From Antedon mediterranea (taxonomy: Eukaryota > Echinodermata > Crinoidea > Comatulida > Antedonidae), in NCBI RefSeq assembly GCF_964355755.1, contig NC_092671.1, positions 32,817,304 to 32,881,303 on the forward strand: 64,000 nt of DNA, given 5' to 3'. The notes beneath the pieces were generated by a model. It saw only the letters and a list, made by a program, of their open reading frames with translations, searched no databases and had not been told where the DNA came from. How positions within the stretch are numbered: position 1 is the stretch's first letter; each line of letters opens with the position of its first letter. Below are positions 41,751 through 52,637 of this stretch, piece after piece. The translations under genes were made by a program, and so were the position numbers.

Positions 41751-43395
41751 TCATCCTGTAGTCAATAACTTCATTGGTCATATCGTTGTCTTTGAACCAC
41801 TTAAAACGGAGGTAGTCACGATGGTCTTCTCTCACGTAGAAGAAGTAAAACATCTGTTGGACGTCTGCGATTACAGCAATACTCTCTTTCCTGAATCTTA
41901 ATAGGACTCCTACTAAAGTGTTGTTCAGGTCAGGACCACTTAGCAACACCTTGTTTAATAAAACTCCGCCAAGGTCTGCACTTGAATCGAAAACAACTCT
42001 TATTTTGTCCGGTTTTTGTGGATGATAGACACCAAACATCGGCAGATACCAACGTTCCTTCTCTGGTGAAATAGGCGGGGCTGGCTCAGCATGTCCGTGA
42101 TCTAACTTCTGCACAAACTCAACAAACTGGCTCTTTTGTGAAGGCTTCTTGTTGAGCGTCTTGCAAAGTGAATGCAATCTTCTTCTGGCTAGGGCTTCAT
42201 TGTTAGGAAGCGGTTGTCGGGACGGCTTGAAAGGCAATGGCGCCACCCAACTTCCTTTCTCATCTTTGAACACTTCACTATCCATGATGCTAACAAATTG
42301 TCGTTCTTCGACATACATGGCCGGTTTGTCGTCGTGTTCTGTGACATCAAAAACGTCTTTCACCTCGGACAGATAAATAGCGTTATGACAACTATCAAAT
42401 TTAGTTCCGTTCTTTATGGTTTGTGTCTTATATGTTCGCGTTGGCTCCGAAGTAGCATCTAAACATGTTTCTCCTATAATCACCCATCCCAAGTCCAACC
42501 TTTGTGCGAAAGGTGCATCATCTGGGCCGTTTATTTGTTCCCTGACTTTATGGACTTGCGCAACGTCTCTTCCTATAAGTAGGAGTATTGGTAAGGCGCG
42601 ATCTACATTTTCTATCATTTCGGCGATAGGTTTAAGGTGCGGGTGGTAACGAGCGATATGAGGTGTTGGGATTTCCTCGAAATTGTCAGGAATCATATTG
42701 CATTCTCTTATATACGGAAGCTTGACTCTCGTTTTACCATCGGTTGACGTGATACACATTCTGTCCGTCACCCTTCCGGTAGTCTGGACTGTTCCACTAC
42801 ACGTACGCATACTGAAGACGGTGGGTGTAGAATTCACATTGAAGTGGTCGAACAGTTCTCCTTTTGCTAACGTACTATTGCTCTGATCGTCGATTACCGC
42901 ATATACAGTTAGTGCTTCGCTTTCGTTATCTTCTGGAAATATTTTCACCTTGCAAATTTTTGCACATGAGCGACCACCAGGCACACCTCCGCACACCATG
43001 GTGCAAGAAGGGGAAACAGAAATTCCGGTACTCTCCTCGCCGTTGCTTTGTGGAGTTGGAGCAGGAGGTTGTGGTGTTGTTGGTGAGGCAGGTTTTGTTG
43101 GTGTAGCAGGTTTTGGTTTGGTGTAATGCATTGCTGTAATGTGTCGGTTACTGCTACATTCTTCACACTTAATAACCTCATGACAGTCCCGAGCTTGATG
43201 TTCGTTTGTTGCACAACACTTGAAACAGATCTTGTTTTGTCTAAGTAACTCTTTGCGCTGTTCGATTGGTTTTTGCTTGAAAACTCTACATTTGCTAAGA
43301 GCGTGGTTCGTCTTGTGGATAGGACAAACTCGGTCTGGATTTTCGTTAACTGCATTAGAATGTTTTTTTGTAATTTGGTGATGTTGAACTGACAT
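41482..43395 (-). CDS. Pao zinc knuckle, protease and reverse transcriptase
   Basis: In order: Cys/His knuckles (CFKCCATNEHQARDC and CEECSSNRH), a DUF1758-type aspartic protease (AVIDDQSNSTLAKGE), the RT fingers and palm (KPDKIRVVFDSSADLGGVLL, AVIADVQQMFYFFYV, YRMNVHVFGNSPSPAVS) and the YVDDGL active site. After DGLVSDQNEI the true continuation (SMLAESNLKL) is in another frame, with about 12 expected residues missing, consistent with a small frame-breaking deletion near 41605-41640. The start of the frame overlaps the end of Gag across a run of seven As. Confidence 0.93.
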   Translation of the reverse strand: MSVQHHQITKKHSNAVNENPDRVCPIHKTNHALSKCRVFKQKPIEQRKELLRQNKICFKCCATNEHQARDCHEVIKCEECSSNRHITAMHYTKPKPATPTKPASPTTPQPPAPTPQSNGEESTGISVSPSCTMVCGGVPGGRSCAKICKVKIFPEDNESEALTVYAVIDDQSNSTLAKGELFDHFNVNSTPTVFSMRTCSGTVQTTGRVTDRMCITSTDGKTRVKLPYIRECNMIPDNFEEIPTPHIARYHPHLKPIAEMIENVDRALPILLLIGRDVAQVHKVREQINGPDDAPFAQRLDLGWVIIGETCLDATSEPTRTYKTQTIKNGTKFDSCHNAIYLSEVKDVFDVTEHDDKPAMYVEERQFVSIMDSEVFKDEKGSWVAPLPFKPSRQPLPNNEALARRRLHSLCKTLNKKPSQKSQFVEFVQKLDHGHAEPAPPISPEKERWYLPMFGVYHPQKPDKIRVVFDSSADLGGVLLNKVLLSGPDLNNTLVGVLLRFRKESIAVIADVQQMFYFFYVREDHRDYLRFKWFKDNDMTNEVIDYRMNVHVFGNSPSPAVSIYCMGRIAKESKDKYGEDASHYVLRNFYVDDGLVSDQNEIHACGIKLEATQNCLKQPKGDGRFRQRRQGEGLTNI

Positions 43396-44662
43396 CCATC
43401 ATGTTAACAGTTACATCTCTGGAATTCAGCGGTTTGTTAAATCTTCCAGGTTTGCTGTCAGTGGATGTCACCTCTGCAGTCCGGAAGCTAGGGTCGTTCC
43501 GCATGTCTGCTTGCTCCTTAATCATCTTAACAAAAACGTTAAACGGAGGGAATGAAACATTCTTTTCTTTCTTGTATTGATTACCTTTTGTCATCCATTT
43601 CTCTTGCAAATTGTGAGGTAACTTTCGCACGATAGGGTTTACGCCATGAGCTGAGTCCAAATACAGCAAACCGGGGAAGCTTCCATCGTCTTTAGCACAC
43701 TTAATTTCAAGAAGCAGGTGGGTAAGTTCACGCAACTTTGTAACGTCTCGGATAGCAAACCTTGGGAATTCATCCAATCTTTTCATTAAGTCCCGTTCAA
43801 TAACCTCCGGAGCACCATAATACTTTTCAAGAGTCTCCCATGCCATTTGTAGTCCCTTAGAAGGATCATGAACCGTTATTGCTCTAATTGGTTTTATGAG
43901 TTTCACTGATTCATCGCCTAACCATTTTATGATGAGATCAAGTTCTTGAGGCGGTAACAATCGCAGGTCACCAGTGACTCGCTTGAACGATGCTTTCCAC
44001 GGTCTATAGTTACCTACTTTGTCATCAAACTTTAATAGTCCTGAAGCTACGAGTTCTTTCCGCATTAAATGATTGGTTAACGCATCAACTGCAGGAAAAC
44101 CAGAATGGTTGTCAGGGGCTTGAGTGGTTGGTGACTGCCCAATTGTCTGTTGAGATGGTTGATGTGTAACCGGAGGTGTGAAATGTCCTGTCACATAACT
44201 TTCAGTGCGTTGGGCAGAATCCTGAGGAGGTGGCAGACCCAGACGGTCAGATAAGCTTGTGGTGTCAGCAGGTTTAAATTCTACCTCATTATCGTCATAG
44301 GCTGCCGCTTCTACTGACGCTATAGCAGCTTCTTTTTCTGCGTGAAGCAGGTAGTAGTCTGCCTGTTGTTGGGCCCGTTGTCGCTCCAGCTCAGCTTCAT
44401 TGCGCATCATGTCTGCCTCTCGTCGGGCAAACTGGAGTTTGGCTCTCGTTATTTCAGCTCTTGCTCGTGCCTGTGACGCAGAGCTGCTTGTGGTGGAGTA
44501 ATGAGTACTGGTACAGTCATCATCTGAAGATGGTTGTTGCCGTTGGCGACTTCCGACGATGGATGGAAGTCTAGGTTCCGATGCTGATAATCTGTTTATT
44601 CTGTCCAACCGACCATCTTCTTGTCTACGCAAGTTGTAAGTTCTACCAGATCTTGTAGACAT
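43355..44662 (-). CDS. Pao Gag polyprotein
   Basis: 435 residues from ATG 44662, 18 nt inside the terminal repeat. An N-terminal basic/Ser-rich segment is followed by a coiled-coil-like, Ala/Arg/Glu-rich stretch (about residues 65-115) and a DUF1759-type Gag core (LKFDDKVGNYRPWKASFKRV, PIRAITVHDPSKGLQMAWET, YYGAPEVIERDLMKRL). The frame ends just after A7 near 43373; with one A fewer it would continue into the knuckle-protease-RT frame. No canonical tRNA primer-binding site is evident in the 18 nt between repeat and ATG. Confidence 0.92.
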   Translation of the reverse strand: MSTRSGRTYNLRRQEDGRLDRINRLSASEPRLPSIVGSRQRQQPSSDDDCTSTHYSTTSSSASQARARAEITRAKLQFARREADMMRNEAELERQRAQQQADYYLLHAEKEAAIASVEAAAYDDNEVEFKPADTTSLSDRLGLPPPQDSAQRTESYVTGHFTPPVTHQPSQQTIGQSPTTQAPDNHSGFPAVDALTNHLMRKELVASGLLKFDDKVGNYRPWKASFKRVTGDLRLLPPQELDLIIKWLGDESVKLIKPIRAITVHDPSKGLQMAWETLEKYYGAPEVIERDLMKRLDEFPRFAIRDVTKLRELTHLLLEIKCAKDDGSFPGLLYLDSAHGVNPIVRKLPHNLQEKWMTKGNQYKKEKNVSFPPFNVFVKMIKEQADMRNDPSFRTAEVTSTDSKPGRFNKPLNSRDVTVNMMDVSSTSPNYKKTF

Positions 44663-44680
44663 GTTGAGAAGTGTTTTTAC

Positions 44681-44809
44681 TGTGCTGCCCTCGATAACGG
44701 TCGCGTCTTCTAGACAGCCAGATAACCAAATAAGACACTAGATGTACATATAGTTAGAGTTTCGTTACTAACGTTTATTATGCGTCGTATCGTAGTATAT
44801 TATATTGGT
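44681..44809. repeat. Terminal repeat, truncated copy, core inverted
   Basis: It starts with the same 49-bp arm as 40018, but the core follows in reverse complement (minus nine bases of an ATA repeat) and stops five bases into the second arm (TTGGT). Confidence 0.9.
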
Positions 44810-46149
44810 AAAACTGTGGAGGATTACAAAGAAAAACATTATCTAGACTACATTAAAAATAGCAATACAGCGTACGAACATTGTATTTAGCTGTTTAAGC
44901 AAAAAGGGGTAACGTAAATGCTAATCAAATATATAACTGCTATACTAACCTAAATTAATTAATATCTTTAATTGCTATAACATTTCAACAAAGGTATAGG
45001 CATCAATGGTAAAATTATGCCTTATATGCATTAAGACTAGGAATGAATTAACAATAAATCATCGTCCTAGATCGTAGACAGTAATTATTAAGATAGATAC
45101 TGTACATATATAGCCAGTACTATAAAGTAGAAACTTGATTGAATAGTATATATGGACCTATATATGGCCAATTAAAAGTTAAAATAACAATTACAAATTA
45201 ACATGTACTCACACACTGTGATTCTCAAATAGAGACACGTCAAAGATATAAAAAGAAAAGAAACTTGTAAACGAAAAGCATATAAAAGCTTGTGGACTTC
45301 TCTCAGTGAATGCTACTGTATTACTAATACTTTATACTGTACAATGTACAAATTAAGTCAACTAGAGGGTGAGCTCGCTTCGCTCGCTCCCCCTCTAGGA
45401 AGTGTAGACGATGGTTCTCGGAATGATAATGTTCTTCTTTTACGTTTTCTGTCGGTTACCATTATTGAAAATGCTTGACATTCGTAAAACTAAACTATTC
45501 TGTTTCACAGTGTCTTAGATGATTAATAACATTTTAAAGTATAGTCTTTATTATTTGGTAGGGCCCTTATAGGGCGGAGGTGGGGAGGCGGAGTTCATTT
45601 GACTCGAGGGAGGGGCTTATTCGAGGGATATATGTTAAATTTTTGAGTTTTAATAATAATGGTAACATTTATAATCAAATGAAATCCTCTAACTGTACTA
45701 ATAGATATGAAAAGTGATAAAAAAGAATAACAAATGCTTGGTAAATTCTAGATAACATTGCGATGAATTCTACTACAAATAGTATAATTGTGTTATTATA
45801 AATGTGGATGGGATGGACGTTTATTAGATAGTTGGTGATTGTTATTCAAAGTGATGTTTTATTGGAGAGGCGTTTATTCAAATAAATATCATCCTAATAA
45901 GTATTAATACATTATTTAATTTAAACATCTTTTGAAACTAACTGCCGTGACAGAGTGGGCCATTTCGGCCCAAGAAAGAAGACATTACGGCTTGCAACAT
46001 GGGCAGACATCTCGGTCCTAACAGGACACAGATAGCCTACAGTTATTCCTGCCAGCTTACTTAATAAAACTCAGCTATCGGGATTTCACTCGATTAATGT
46101 CTTATCATCAAATCTCCCTATGTAATTTTATAATACTATTCCCCACAAT
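44810..46149. other. No gene seen; one Helitron-type hairpin
   Basis: AT-rich sequence without supported exons. The only distinct structure is the hairpin at 45362-45398. Confidence 0.5.
45362..45398. repeat. CTAG-bounded hairpin with GCTCGCTTCGCTCGC core
   Basis: CTAGAGGG at 45362 pairs with CCCTCTAG ending at 45398, and the loop is built on GCTCGCTTCGCTCGC, as in the 3' ends of the Helitron-like copies. It is probably the end of a related but diverged element read on the minus strand; its other end was not found. Confidence 0.65.
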
Positions 46150-46393
46150 ATATTGGTTGGAGCTGTGGCTTGGTGGTTATGATGCTTGACTACCAATCTA
46201 AGGGTCCTGGGTTCAAGTCCTGTCATATGTCAGGGGTTTTTTCTCATGACAATTTACAACTCCACTCCCAAACACTTAATAATAAGTCTTTGTTTATGTA
46301 GAGCATCTTGAAATTATTAAATAGTTTATCCATCCTGTAATTGGCGGGTTACTCGCTGTTGGATGAGTATGAAATAAAATAAAAAAAATAAAA
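46150..46393 (+). mobile_element. tRNA-derived SINE
   Basis: A box TGGCTTGGTGG (46166-46176), B box GGTTCAAGTCC (46210-46220), a tRNA-unrelated body and an A-rich tail of AAATAAAA units. The spacing fits a pol III promoter; the absence of a closed acceptor stem rules out a tRNA gene. Confidence 0.85.
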
Positions 46394-46976
46394 AAATAAA
46401 AATATTCCGATTCTTTATGGCGTATATTTAATTTGATCTTTATGACTTTGCAGTATAATTTTTATTTTTTAACTACTGTACCTTTCACACGCGCGGTCCG
46501 TTCCTAAAATAAACAAAAAACTAAAATGGCTATGACTAATGGCCAACTTAAGCTCCAGTCCTACTATAGTATCTGTGTTTTTCTTCCGTCTTCCAAAGGG
46601 ACACTGTATTGATTGATGGAAAGTGCCTGTTTCCAGTCACCTTTAGGGTCAAATCTATTATTTTAACTGCTCCCTTGTGTATAAAAGAGAGAAAATAGTT
46701 GAAACCAAGTTGCTGCAAGGTGAACTTATCATAAACCCGGAAATAACTTGACCGCCAAGAATTGAAATTGAGTAGAAAATCTACTGTTGAAATCATAAAT
46801 GTTGTTAAAAAACTCTTTATAATATCTTGCTAAGATAGAAATATGGAAAAATAGCGTCGAACTGCACATTAATGTTATCAAATCTACGTTTCGCGGTACA
46901 TCTGAGATAGATAAGGTAGGTATCCAAGGCGGAGATTTGTACCGAAGTTTTTGCATTGTGCTCGCCTATGTCAGAA

Positions 46977-48194
46977 TCTATATATAAATTTACGTAAGGG
47001 CAAAATTCGGTAAATCGCGCCTTACTTTTAGAATTTTTACTCGATGGTATGTAAAGTTGGTTCGTACTTTCGGTACTGATTTTAACCACCTGATGTAACC
47101 CTGTTTACTAATTAAATTAAGTTAGATAATTAGTTATTGACGATTAAAACGAATTTAGGTTCAACGATTTGCCCCAGATAGGGGTGTTTTCCGATCGTGG
47201 TATACACTGTCTAATGGATGTCCATCTTGAAAAATACCCGCCACAAAAATGCGAGGAGGCTTCGCATTTTCCTATCTCCTCCTACGATAATTGTTTTTAA
47301 TAGCTGAAAACCGGTTGAACAGCTCGAGTACAGTATCATAATGTTGAAGACATGCCGATTTTCTTTAAAAAAATACTATTTTGATAGATTTAATATACGT
47401 TTATACAAATGTATTGATTTGCGATGAATGGAACATTCCAATCTCTGTGTCGTTCCACAAGTGTCTATTCCGTCAGGCGTCGTAAAGGAAAGTACTGTAT
47501 ACCGTACTCATAACAGAAATTCGATCCATTTTTTTTTTCAATCTGTGCTGCAGAGGTTGGATATAATTTTTTTTAAACGGATTATGAGCTAGCGTTTTCA
47601 GTCGCCGTAATTTAATATTTATTACCGATTAAATCGAATTTATGATTTGCCCCGAATAGAGGTGGTTTTCACAAATTGTTTAACATTATATATAAACATA
47701 CGTCGTAGTGTATCGTTACATGTACTGTACTATTTCAATCGACTACGACGGTGATAGTTTCAACAAAATATTACATCGCAATGTTTTACTGTGTTTAGTG
47801 GTATATTATTTGTAAAACATGTTAATTAATATTTCGTTACAAAATAAAGAATATATTTAAAAATTGTTCCTCTTTGCACCCATCCTCTTCCCCATCTCTC
47901 AACCATAATGTTACATACAAAACACAAATTAAGTTTGTTTAAATTTGACTTAAACAATTGGTCTCATTTTGTGACAACTTTCTCTTTCGGAAGTAATTCC
48001 CAGTGTGCTAATTTTAGTTGAGTACATAAATCACAGTGTCTATTTAATCGTTCCTGTAAACGACATATATTATTGTCCTGCATTATTGTACATTTGAAAT
48101 CGCCAGTTTTTTAACGCTGAAATTACTGTGTATTCGAGAACCATCTGTGGGCACGACCTAGATGGTACGCGAGCGAAGCGAGCGTACCATCTAG
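46977..48194 (+). mobile_element. Helitron-like element, single plus-strand copy
   Basis: 5' end TCTATATATAAATTTACG preceded by A (46976); 3' end CCATCTAG at 48194 followed by T. A 13-bp perfect stem, CTAGATGGTACGC (48158-48170) with its complement 48182-48194, closes the element and includes the terminal CTAG. Same family as the copies at 28040-30881, diverged by substitutions and small indels. No protein gene. Confidence 0.78.
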
Positions 48195-48251
48195 TTAACC
48201 ATAATTTATATATAGATGCATTGGAATGTCCAAATCCAAACAAGTGCCTTA

Positions 48252-51200
48252 GGCCCTGTTCAGACCCATGGCGTTAGACCGTTTTAGCGTACAACGTTAC
48301 TATCAAGGTCACGTTACAAACCGCAGAGAAAAAAACGAGGTGTTCAGACCCATAGCGTACGATTATCGTTACAACGGAAGTACGTCATGCAAGTTGTTTC
48401 TAGTTGCATATTCATGTGCTCTTACCCACGTGTTTTCATCATTATTTCCACTGTATACAGGCCTAGATCTCAGCCCTACAATTATGACAAAATTTGCCGT
48501 AAATAAAACATACCTCAGCATTTATTTAAGAAAAATATAGTAAAGCCAAATTTCTGTTTCTATTGTTTTTATTTGGTAGTAAAAAACATTTTCCCCAGGC
48601 TCTTGTGTTACGAAAATAAAGCAGGCCTCGCAATGATGAAGAAAAAAATGATTGTGATTAGTCTATCCAGTCCAGTCAAAGATTATATATTCTTTGGTCC
48701 AGTCGGTTGAAAATAACCCTTAACTTGCTAATAAAAGGGAAACAGCTCCCCTTGTTTGTTTACTGATTTTTTTAGGAGTTAGGGGGTTTTCAGCATTAAA
48801 CTTGTCCAGTCTAGTCTGCCTTGTATGAATGAGTGACTTGATGTCCCAGGCTAGTTTTTAGCTTGAATGAAATGCGTGAATGGCTCTAGGCCTAGCTAGG
48901 CCTAAAAGCGGATGGGATCGTAGTCCCTATGTTTAAATACAAGGTGCATGTATTTATGTCATTTGTTAGAAAATATAATGGTAATCAGTTGATAATAGTT
49001 TGTAGCCTTTGTAACAGTTGTATTTGTAGTGTAGTTAGGCCTTATTTATTCTCTACAGGGTTGGGTAGGTTTGGCCAGTATGCGTACCTTTTTATGGCCA
49101 GCGGGCGTCCCGGAAATTGCGCAATATGGCCAGCGGGCGTCCAATTATTGCGCAATATTTGTTCAATGGCAGCGTCCGCTCCGTGCGTGTGAAATACGTA
49201 CAATGCGACAGAGAGGGCGTTATATTTACATTTTCCGCGCGAGATGCCGGCCGGCCACGTACTATTATTATTTATCAGAAAAAAAATATTAAATAATGTG
49301 AAATTTCATTTAAAATGTTTTTTGATTGACATTATAATAGTTAAAACTATTAATAATTATTGTTATTAATTAGGCCCTAAAATACAGTAGTATAATTTAC
49401 TAAATCAGTTTAACTTTGGCTACTAGCCTGCTCTGAACAGATAGATTGGATTTTAGAGGCCTCAGTTCAGCCTTGCCCTACTTGCAAATTCTGTATATAT
49501 AAAATTAATTATGTATATAGCGCCATCTGTGTCGCATTGTACGTATTTCACACGCACGGAGCGGACGCTGCCATTGAACAAATATTGCGCAATAATTGGA
49601 CGCCCGCTGGCCATATTGCGAAATTTCCGGGACGCCCGCTGGCCATAAAAAGGTACGCATACTGGCCAAACCTACCCAACCCGTATGCGATTTTTTTTTC
49701 CGTACGAGAGTTCCTCCATCGGTTCGTTTCGGACTCAATCGACTCTCTTCGGTATTCGGTAAAGTCAGCTCACTGATGCGTGACAATATAATACAATTTA
49801 CATTTACAAACCGCGAGCTATACTTTCACACAGGCTCTCATAATAGTAAAATGAATCTACACTAATACGAGTTTTGATGACATTAATTAATAAATACTAG
49901 GTCTACTTAGTAATTACATTAAGAACCCAATAGCATATTGAAGATACTTAGGTCTACGACCCAATAGTAGGTCGTATCAGATATTATTTTTTGAAGTTGA
50001 ACGACCTTTTGTCACGAACGAGAGGCTCTTTTCTTATCGTTTATGGTATTGTAGCTAGCCCATGGCTAGCCTAGCCAAGCTTGTGTAAGCATATGCAAGG
50101 TATTACTTTTGAATTTAAAATGATTATGTACAGTAGGAATTTCTATGCACAGTGTATGTTTTTTATACCTTTTAAAATAATATTATTAAATTAATATTTA
50201 TATTGTAAGGTAATGGAAATTTTACGTTAAAGGTGTACGTAATTATCCCCAATCTTGAAAAATAAAGATTTCAGACTTTTAATATAGGCAATTTTGGAGT
50301 TTTAATTAAGTTATAGGCCTACAACTAATATTATTGTTTATTATGTGTATATGTAATTTGGAAAATCATAAAAAATATATGCAAAGTAAAAAACATTCAG
50401 AAGACAGGAAAGCAATAGTACAAATACATTTAATAATACTGTAACACATTTTCCAGGAAGCTTATAATTATATGTGATAAATACTATCATCTTGTCATGA
50501 AGATCGGTTTTCTTTATTCCATATTCTTGATTTTATTTTTTTTATTATGGTTTCGGAAATAATTTTTTTTTTTAAATTGTTCATTTTAATTCAAAATTTC
50601 CACTGGCCAAGATATCAATAATTATTAAATTAACACAATATTAAACGCTTTATAAGCAAGCATGTGTTTCTATACATTACAACTTAGGCCTACAAGAATA
50701 CATGTTACTAATACTAGGCCTATATGTATACAATTTTTCAAATGTTACACTTAAAAACCTGAAGAAAATTGTAATTTTCTTGATAAAAACATCTGTTAGT
50801 GTTACTTCTGTACATATAATTTCTAACCTACTACTTCATTTTATTAAAATAAAAAATAGTACTGTAGATGGAAATGTACTACATTGAAGCACACGTACGT
50901 AGGGCTAGGCTAGGCCTTGCTTGTGACGACCAACAAAGTGCTGCTGCTGTTTGTGTGTTACTGTTTGTGAATCTGATGGTACATACATTGGTTTGTGGCT
51001 GCCTATACAGTATTATATTATTAAAATTCTAGGCCTATTATTTATTATTACAATGACGTTCAGTACTACTATTAATATTTATTATTATATTTACAGTGAG
51101 TATAGTATTAGGCCTCTAGTATGTATAAATCTGTCACTCGTGCAAAAAAGCTGCTCACGTTTTGTCTTGTGGTTGCTGTCACGCATCAGTGAGCATCGGT

Positions 51201-51563
51201 GGCTTACCGAAGAGTCGATTGAGTCCGAAACGAACCGATGGAGGAACTCTCGTACGGAAAAAAAAATCGCAACCCGTATCTTTATTCTGGCCTTTTTGTT
51301 ATTGAAATCCATCTCACACATTGACGATACAAGATGTCAGCCTAGGTCAAACCTTGTTCCGCGTCATAACAGGAAACGTTCTGATTGGATACAACGTTGA
51401 CATACAGTAGCGTCGTACGCTAAAACGGTACTATCAACCGTTTTCCACTACAACGCTACAACCGTTGTACGACGCGTTGTACGCTAATCCCCAACTGTTC
51501 AGACACACATTCTTTTAGCGTCGTACGCTAAAACGGTCTAACGCCATGGGTCTGAACAGGGCC
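48252..51563. mobile_element. PIF/Harbinger-type element, 3.3 kb, TTA target duplication
   Basis: The left end GGCCCTGTTCAGACCCATGG is an exact inverse of the right end CCATGGGTCTGAACAGGGCC, and homology continues inward (TTAGACCGTTTTAGCGTACA). TTA flanks both sides (48249-48251 and 51564-51566), the 3-bp duplication typical of Harbinger. No transposase or Myb-like gene was recognised inside, so it is non-autonomous. It contains a nested palindrome at 49058-49682 and a separated inverted block (49698-49770 versus 51185-51256). Confidence 0.85.
49058..49682. repeat. Nested palindrome with ~155-bp arms
   Basis: TTGGGTAGGTTTGGCCAGTA at 49060 and its complement ending 49682 bound two arms (about 49058-49213 and 49521-49682) that include GGCCAGCGGGCGTCC twice each. 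The spacer is about 310 bp. The open frames here on both strands are a by-product of the mirrored sequence. Confidence 0.88.
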
Positions 51564-51779
51564 TTAATGATAATACAGTGTGGTACTCCAGGTCAAAACT
51601 AGGAATAACCATGGTAACAATTAAAGTTGCAATACATTCAATAGTGTACTGAACTACATTTTATATTAAGGATAACTATACTAAGTAAATTTGTAAGGAA
51701 ATTTATTTGGAGGCAAAATAATTATATTATTATTATATAAGCATACATATTGTATTATTACCACTAGAACATATTTATT

Positions 51780-52177
51780 CAATCTGATGAAGAAGTGTTT
51801 CTAGCTAGGTATTACATTCTCTATCTCTGTCCAATGATAAACAATTAAGTGTAAATAATAATTCAGTTGATTTGTAATAAAATAAAAACATTTATAAAAG
51901 AAATAATATGGTATTGCGGTACCTAAACAATTCCAGGTAATTGAAATACACATTTTTATTCCAAAGCATAAAAATATGATACATTTATGATTGTACTTTC
52001 TATAAAGATAACATTACATTTTATATGTTAATTTGTATTAAATCTTAATTTTACAGTCATTATAGGGCCTACTGCCTATTTCCTGTAGAATAACTTTTCG
52101 TATCTCTACTCAACGTGCGAGGCGCCCTTGAAATAGGCCCCGCCCGCGCCCATAGTGTCTCGCGTTTATTTGCATTG
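51780..52177. repeat. Dispersed duplicate of the 62.93-63.33 kb segment
   Basis: From CTGATGAAGAAGTGTTTCTA through CCTAAACAATTCCAGGTAAT to GTGCGAGGCGCCCTT this region matches 62937-63330 in the same orientation with modest divergence. Confidence 0.85.
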
Positions 52178-52184
52178 ATCGAAT

Positions 52185-52630
52185 CATGGATTAAAGCAAA
52201 GAACTTATAACACAAGAATCTCCTGTTCGTCCGAAGCGCGTAACAATTTCGAAAGGCATTGTGGGATAGAATAGAGCTATGGGTGGCGCCATTGTGAGCC
52301 ATGGAGTAGGGCGCCCGCATCAAATTAGAAAGTCAAAATCATAGAGGGGATCTGCTAATGCTCTAGGGGGGATAGAGTAATTGACTGAGGAGTAGGGCGC
52401 CCGCCGCATCAAATTAGAAAGTCAAAATCATAGAGGGGTTCTGCTAATACTCTAGGGGGGTAGAGTAATTGACTTCCTAGTTTGTTTGGAGGGGGCGCTG
52501 CTCCATGCTGTGAAATGGCGTCGCCCAGTTTGACCTTTTAACCCTGTACTTCCGATACTGTGTTTTGAATGCAAATTGAAGAACAGGAGATTCTTGTGTT
52601 ATAAGTTCTTTGATTAAAGTTAATCCATGA
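52185..52630. mobile_element. 446-bp TIR element with 7-bp target duplication
   Basis: It begins CATGGATTAA and ends with the inverse TTAATCCATG; inverted homology continues through AAAGAACTTATAACACAAGA. ATCGAAT lies on both sides (52178-52184 and 52631-52637). The paralogous sequence at 57995-58075 has a single ATCGAAT (58015-58021) and no insert, an empty site. Inside, a block of about 87 bp (GAGTAGGGCGCCCGC onward) is duplicated in tandem. Confidence 0.85.
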
Positions 52631-52637
52631 TCGAATA

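Larger units (their letters stand above)
40018..44809 (-). mobile_element. Defective BEL/Pao retrotransposon with mirrored terminal repeats
   Basis: A 4.48-kb internal region (40200-44680) codes on the minus strand for Gag, an aspartic protease, reverse transcriptase and RNase H of the Pao class. It is bordered by a 182-bp repeat at 40018-40199 and a truncated copy at 44681-44809. The repeat starts TGTGCTGCCC and ends GGGCAGCACA through 49-bp inverted ends; the 84-bp core between them lies in opposite orientation at the two sides, so the copies are inverted rather than direct. Integrase is absent: the pol frame runs from the pre-integrase region straight into the repeat. Two frame breaks mean the copy is dead. 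Confidence 0.88.

Noticed and set aside
40348-43106. Plus-strand open frames across the Pao element
   Set aside because: All lie opposite the minus-strand Gag-Pol frames, which have full motif support.
40018-44809. Endogenous virus with an envelope gene
   Set aside because: No envelope-like frame or membrane protein is present; domains are those of a BEL/Pao retrotransposon.
46150-46230. Possible tRNA gene
   Set aside because: A and B boxes are present but no acceptor or anticodon stems close, and an A-rich tail follows: a SINE.
46548-47089. Three minus-strand open frames of 75-90 residues
   Set aside because: They overlap in different frames, show no motif, and the last enters the Helitron-like element; not supported as genes.
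49058-49865. Overlapping open frames on both strands at 49.0-49.9 kb
   Set aside because: They are created by the palindrome arms and give mirrored peptides; no domain is recognised.
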